DNA of 44,577 bases, taken from contig JACPCJ010000056.1 of assembly GCA_016179865.1 (NCBI GenBank), positions 1-44,577 on the forward strand, read 5' to 3'. The notes under the pieces are model-generated. The model saw only the letters and a program-made list of their open reading frames with translations. It was not told the origin of the DNA and did not search any database. The DNA comes from Actinomycetota bacterium (GTDB taxonomy: Bacteria; Actinomycetota; Acidimicrobiia; IMCC26256; JACPCJ01). Positions 42,804 through 44,577 of the stretch are shown here, piece after piece. A program made the position numbers and the translations under genes. Numbering within the stretch: position 1 is the stretch's first letter; each line of letters opens with the position of its first letter.

Positions 42804-42851
42804 GGGTTCTCCACCGGATCAAACCCCCGAGCCCCTCGCGCAAGTGCAACG

Positions 42852-42858
42852 TATCGTA
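42852..42858. promoter_or_regulatory. Bidirectional promoter: overlapping -10s for metG and the AbrB gene
   Basis: TATCGTA reads TATCGT on the plus strand (42852-42857) and TACGAT on the minus strand (42858-42853). Leaders would be about 59 nt for metG and 43 nt for the AbrB gene. The same arrangement is seen at 24967-24973. Confidence 0.4.
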
Positions 42859-42922
42859 GCGTCGCCGCCCGCCACCCGTTGCGGGCCACAACGCGGCGAC
42901 AACGAAAGGTTCCTACCCGCAC

Positions 42923-44434
42923 ATGGGAAAGTTCTACGTCACGACGCCGATCTACTACCCCAACGATGTTCCCCATATCGGCCACGCCTACACCACGGTT
43001 GCCGGTGACGTCCTCACTCGCTGGCGCCGGATGTGGGGCGACGACGTCTTCTTCCTGACCGGGCTCGACGAGCACGGCCAGAAGATCTTCCGCACCGCCC
43101 AGGAACAAGGGGTGGAGCCGCAGCAGTTCGTCGACGCCATGGCGCCCCGCTTCACCTCGGTGTGGGAGCTGCTCGGCATCCGCAACGACGACTTCATCCG
43201 CACCTCGGACGAGCGCCACCGCGCCGCCGTGCAGGCTTTCCTCCAGGCCGTCTACGACGCCGGAGACATCGAGCTCGGCACCTACGAGGGCTTGTACTGC
43301 GTCAACTGCGAGGCCTACTACACCGAGGACGAGCTGCACGGTGGCGACTGCCCGATCCACGAGCGCCCGGTGGAGCGGGTGCAAGAGGAGAACTACTTCT
43401 TCAAGCTCTCGCGCTATGAGCAGCGGCTCCTCGATCACTACCAAGCGCACCCGGAAGCCGTCCGGCCCGAGATCCGTCTCAACGAGGTGCTCGGCTTTAT
43501 CAAGCAGGGGCTCGCCGACTTTTCGATGAGCCGCACGTCCATCGATTGGGGGGTGCCGCTTCCCTGGGACGGCAAGCACGTCACCTACGTGTGGTTCGAC
43601 GCCCTGTTCAACTACTGCTCGGCCATCGGCTACGGGGCCGACGACGAGCGCTTCCGCCACTACTGGCCCGTCGACTACCACCTGATCGGCAAGGACATTC
43701 TCCGGTTCCACGCCGTGTACTGGCCGGCGATGCTGATGGCCGCCGGGCTGGACCCCCCGCAGTGCGTGTATGCCCACGGGTTCTTGATGGTGGGGGGCAA
43801 GAAGATGTCGAAGACGGGCCTCACCCAGATTCACCCCGCCGACCTGGTCGAGGAGTTCGGCGTCGACGGGTTCCGCTACCACTTCCTGCGCGATCTTCAG
43901 TTCGGGCCCGACGGCGACTTCAGCTACGAGTCGATGGTGGCGCGCTACAACGCCGACCTCGCCAACAACTTCGGGAACCTCGCCAACCGGGTGCTCGCCA
44001 TGTCCGCCAACTACCTCGGCGGCGTGACGCCCGAGGGCCGGGAAGACGCCCTGAGCGGGCCGGCCCACGACGCCTTCGAGCGACTCTGCTCCGGCCTGGA
44101 GCGCCTCGACTTCGCCGGGGGGTTCGGCGCCGTGTGGGACCTCATCGGCGCCACCAACGCCTACATCGAGGACCGCCAACCCTGGGAGTTGAACAAGGCG
44201 GGCGAGGCGGCGAAGGTGGCGGACGTCCTCGGCGACTGCCTCGAAGCCCTCCGCTTGGTCGCGCTCCTGGCGGCGCCGCTCATCCCCGGTGCGGCCAGCG
44301 AGCTGTGGCGCCGCCTAGGCCTCCCCGGAACGCCCGAGGACCAGCGCTTGCCCTCCGCCGCCGAGTGGGGTCAGCTCCCGGGTGGGCTGGCGCTCGAACG
44401 CGGCACGCCGCTGTTCCCCCGGATCGACACGTAG
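42923..44434 (+). CDS. metG: Methionyl-tRNA synthetase
   Basis: The 503-residue class I synthetase has the HIGH motif in YPNDVPHIGHAYTTVAGDVL, FFLTGLDEHGQKI, TSDERHRAAVQAFLQ, CVNCEAYYTEDEL and CPIHERP (zinc-binding knuckle), ISRTSIDWGVPLPW-like FSMSRTSIDWGVPLPWD, and YHLIGKDILRFHAVYWPAML. The KMSKS motif is GGKKMSKTGLTQIHPADLV, with Thr in the last position. The anticodon-binding helical domain follows (YNADLANNFGNLANRVLAM). It lacks the C-terminal tRNA-binding (EMAP-like) extension, as in most Actinobacteria. AAAGG lies 14 nt upstream of ATG 42923, which is far. The sequence 3' of the stop holds a small hairpin. Confidence 0.96.
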   Translation: MGKFYVTTPIYYPNDVPHIGHAYTTVAGDVLTRWRRMWGDDVFFLTGLDEHGQKIFRTAQEQGVEPQQFVDAMAPRFTSVWELLGIRNDDFIRTSDERHRAAVQAFLQAVYDAGDIELGTYEGLYCVNCEAYYTEDELHGGDCPIHERPVERVQEENYFFKLSRYEQRLLDHYQAHPEAVRPEIRLNEVLGFIKQGLADFSMSRTSIDWGVPLPWDGKHVTYVWFDALFNYCSAIGYGADDERFRHYWPVDYHLIGKDILRFHAVYWPAMLMAAGLDPPQCVYAHGFLMVGGKKMSKTGLTQIHPADLVEEFGVDGFRYHFLRDLQFGPDGDFSYESMVARYNADLANNFGNLANRVLAMSANYLGGVTPEGREDALSGPAHDAFERLCSGLERLDFAGGFGAVWDLIGATNAYIEDRQPWELNKAGEAAKVADVLGDCLEALRLVALLAAPLIPGAASELWRRLGLPGTPEDQRLPSAAEWGQLPGGLALERGTPLFPRIDT

Positions 44435-44504
44435 TGCACCAACCCGGAAGTCACGCACACGTCTCGCCGGCCCTCGACGCCCCTCGCGACGTCCTCCTCC
44501 TCGA

Positions 44505-44521
44505 CGCAGCTTGTGGCTGCG
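44505..44521 (+). repeat. Small hairpin CGCAGC / GCTGCG behind metG
   Basis: Six-base arms flank the loop TTGTG. CCTTCGTCG follows, which is not a T-run, so its use as a terminator is doubtful. Confidence 0.35.
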
Positions 44522-44553
44522 CCTTCGTCGTGTGTCCTTGCGAGGAACGCCGA

Positions 44554-44577
44554 ATGGCTCGGCGATCCGAGCACGGG
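44554..44577 (+). CDS. Possible start of a further gene, cut by the window edge
   Basis: ATG 44554 follows GAGGAA at 6-nt spacing, the best ribosome site in the last 150 bases. Only eight codons are visible (MARRSEHG), so the product cannot be named. A tatD or rpf-type gene is common after metG in Actinobacteria, but nothing here shows that. Confidence 0.25.

Overview
The window is dense, very G+C-rich DNA from an actinobacterium. The best guess is a member of class Acidimicrobiia or a close relative, probably environmental or metagenomic. Support comes from the extreme G/C preference at third codon positions, an iscS - mnmA - (S9 peptidase) - MetE-like - ligA order that recalls the mycobacterial ligA/trmU/iscS neighbourhood, a PASTA-domain Ser/Thr kinase, a 28-codon gene resembling the mycobacterial ribosomal protein bL37, and many start codons that lie directly behind a -10 hexamer (leaderless transcripts). 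I see no rRNA, tRNA, CRISPR array, transposase or prophage gene, and no canonical GC-stem-plus-U-tract terminator.

Layout. 1-3.3 kb: the 5' part of a CapA-like gene, a rhodanese-ThiF sulfur-carrier activating enzyme, and a membrane-anchored zinc protease. 3.3-6.9 kb: a sirtuin with an apparent frameshift near its start, two PIN-toxin modules (VapBC and Phd-VapC), a conserved actinobacterial protein of unknown function and a Thr/Pro-rich lipoprotein. 7.1-12.0 kb: an acyl-CoA mutase large subunit, an AbiEi-DUF559 protein, and the thiamine thiazole operon thiO-thiS-thiG. 12.0-15.4 kb: a defence-like island with HipBA (under three regularly spaced operators), an MNT nucleotidyltransferase with a truncated HEPN partner, and a third PIN module. 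Part of this island lies between two copies of a 43-bp promoter/start fragment. 15.4-19.8 kb: a PaaK-like adenylate-forming enzyme, a Wzm/Wzt-type polysaccharide ABC exporter with a C-terminal glycan-binding domain, and a scramblase-like protein.

19.9-28.3 kb: iscS and mnmA (tRNA 2-thiouridine synthesis), an S9 peptidase that seems to lack its oxyanion-loop segment, a membrane protein, a small protein coupled to a MetE-like protein, and ligA. 28.3-32.1 kb: three small proteins on the minus strand, a PASTA kinase, and a fourth VapBC. 32.2-36.8 kb: an SDR dehydrogenase, a GT2 glycosyltransferase carrying an inserted domain, two envelope proteins, a crotonase and an anchored protein. 37.0-44.6 kb: rmuC, an epoxide-hydrolase-like protein, a membrane protein converging on the bL37-like gene, ychF, DUF192, rsmI, an AbrB-type regulator with a zinc ribbon, and metG.

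The strongest signals beyond ordinary genes are these. A TANNNT hexamer lies 6-10 nt before about 19 start codons. Operators of the toxin-antitoxin modules overlap or abut those hexamers, including a HipB array with a 27-bp period. A roughly 50-bp dispersed repeat occurs in opposite orientations at 6.2 and 22.2 kb. Several intergenic inverted repeats have a T-rich left end and an A-rich right end, the reverse of a terminator. The iscS-mnmA pair, the rhodanese-ThiF protein and thiS-thiG probably belong to a shared sulfur-transfer economy, but that is inference.
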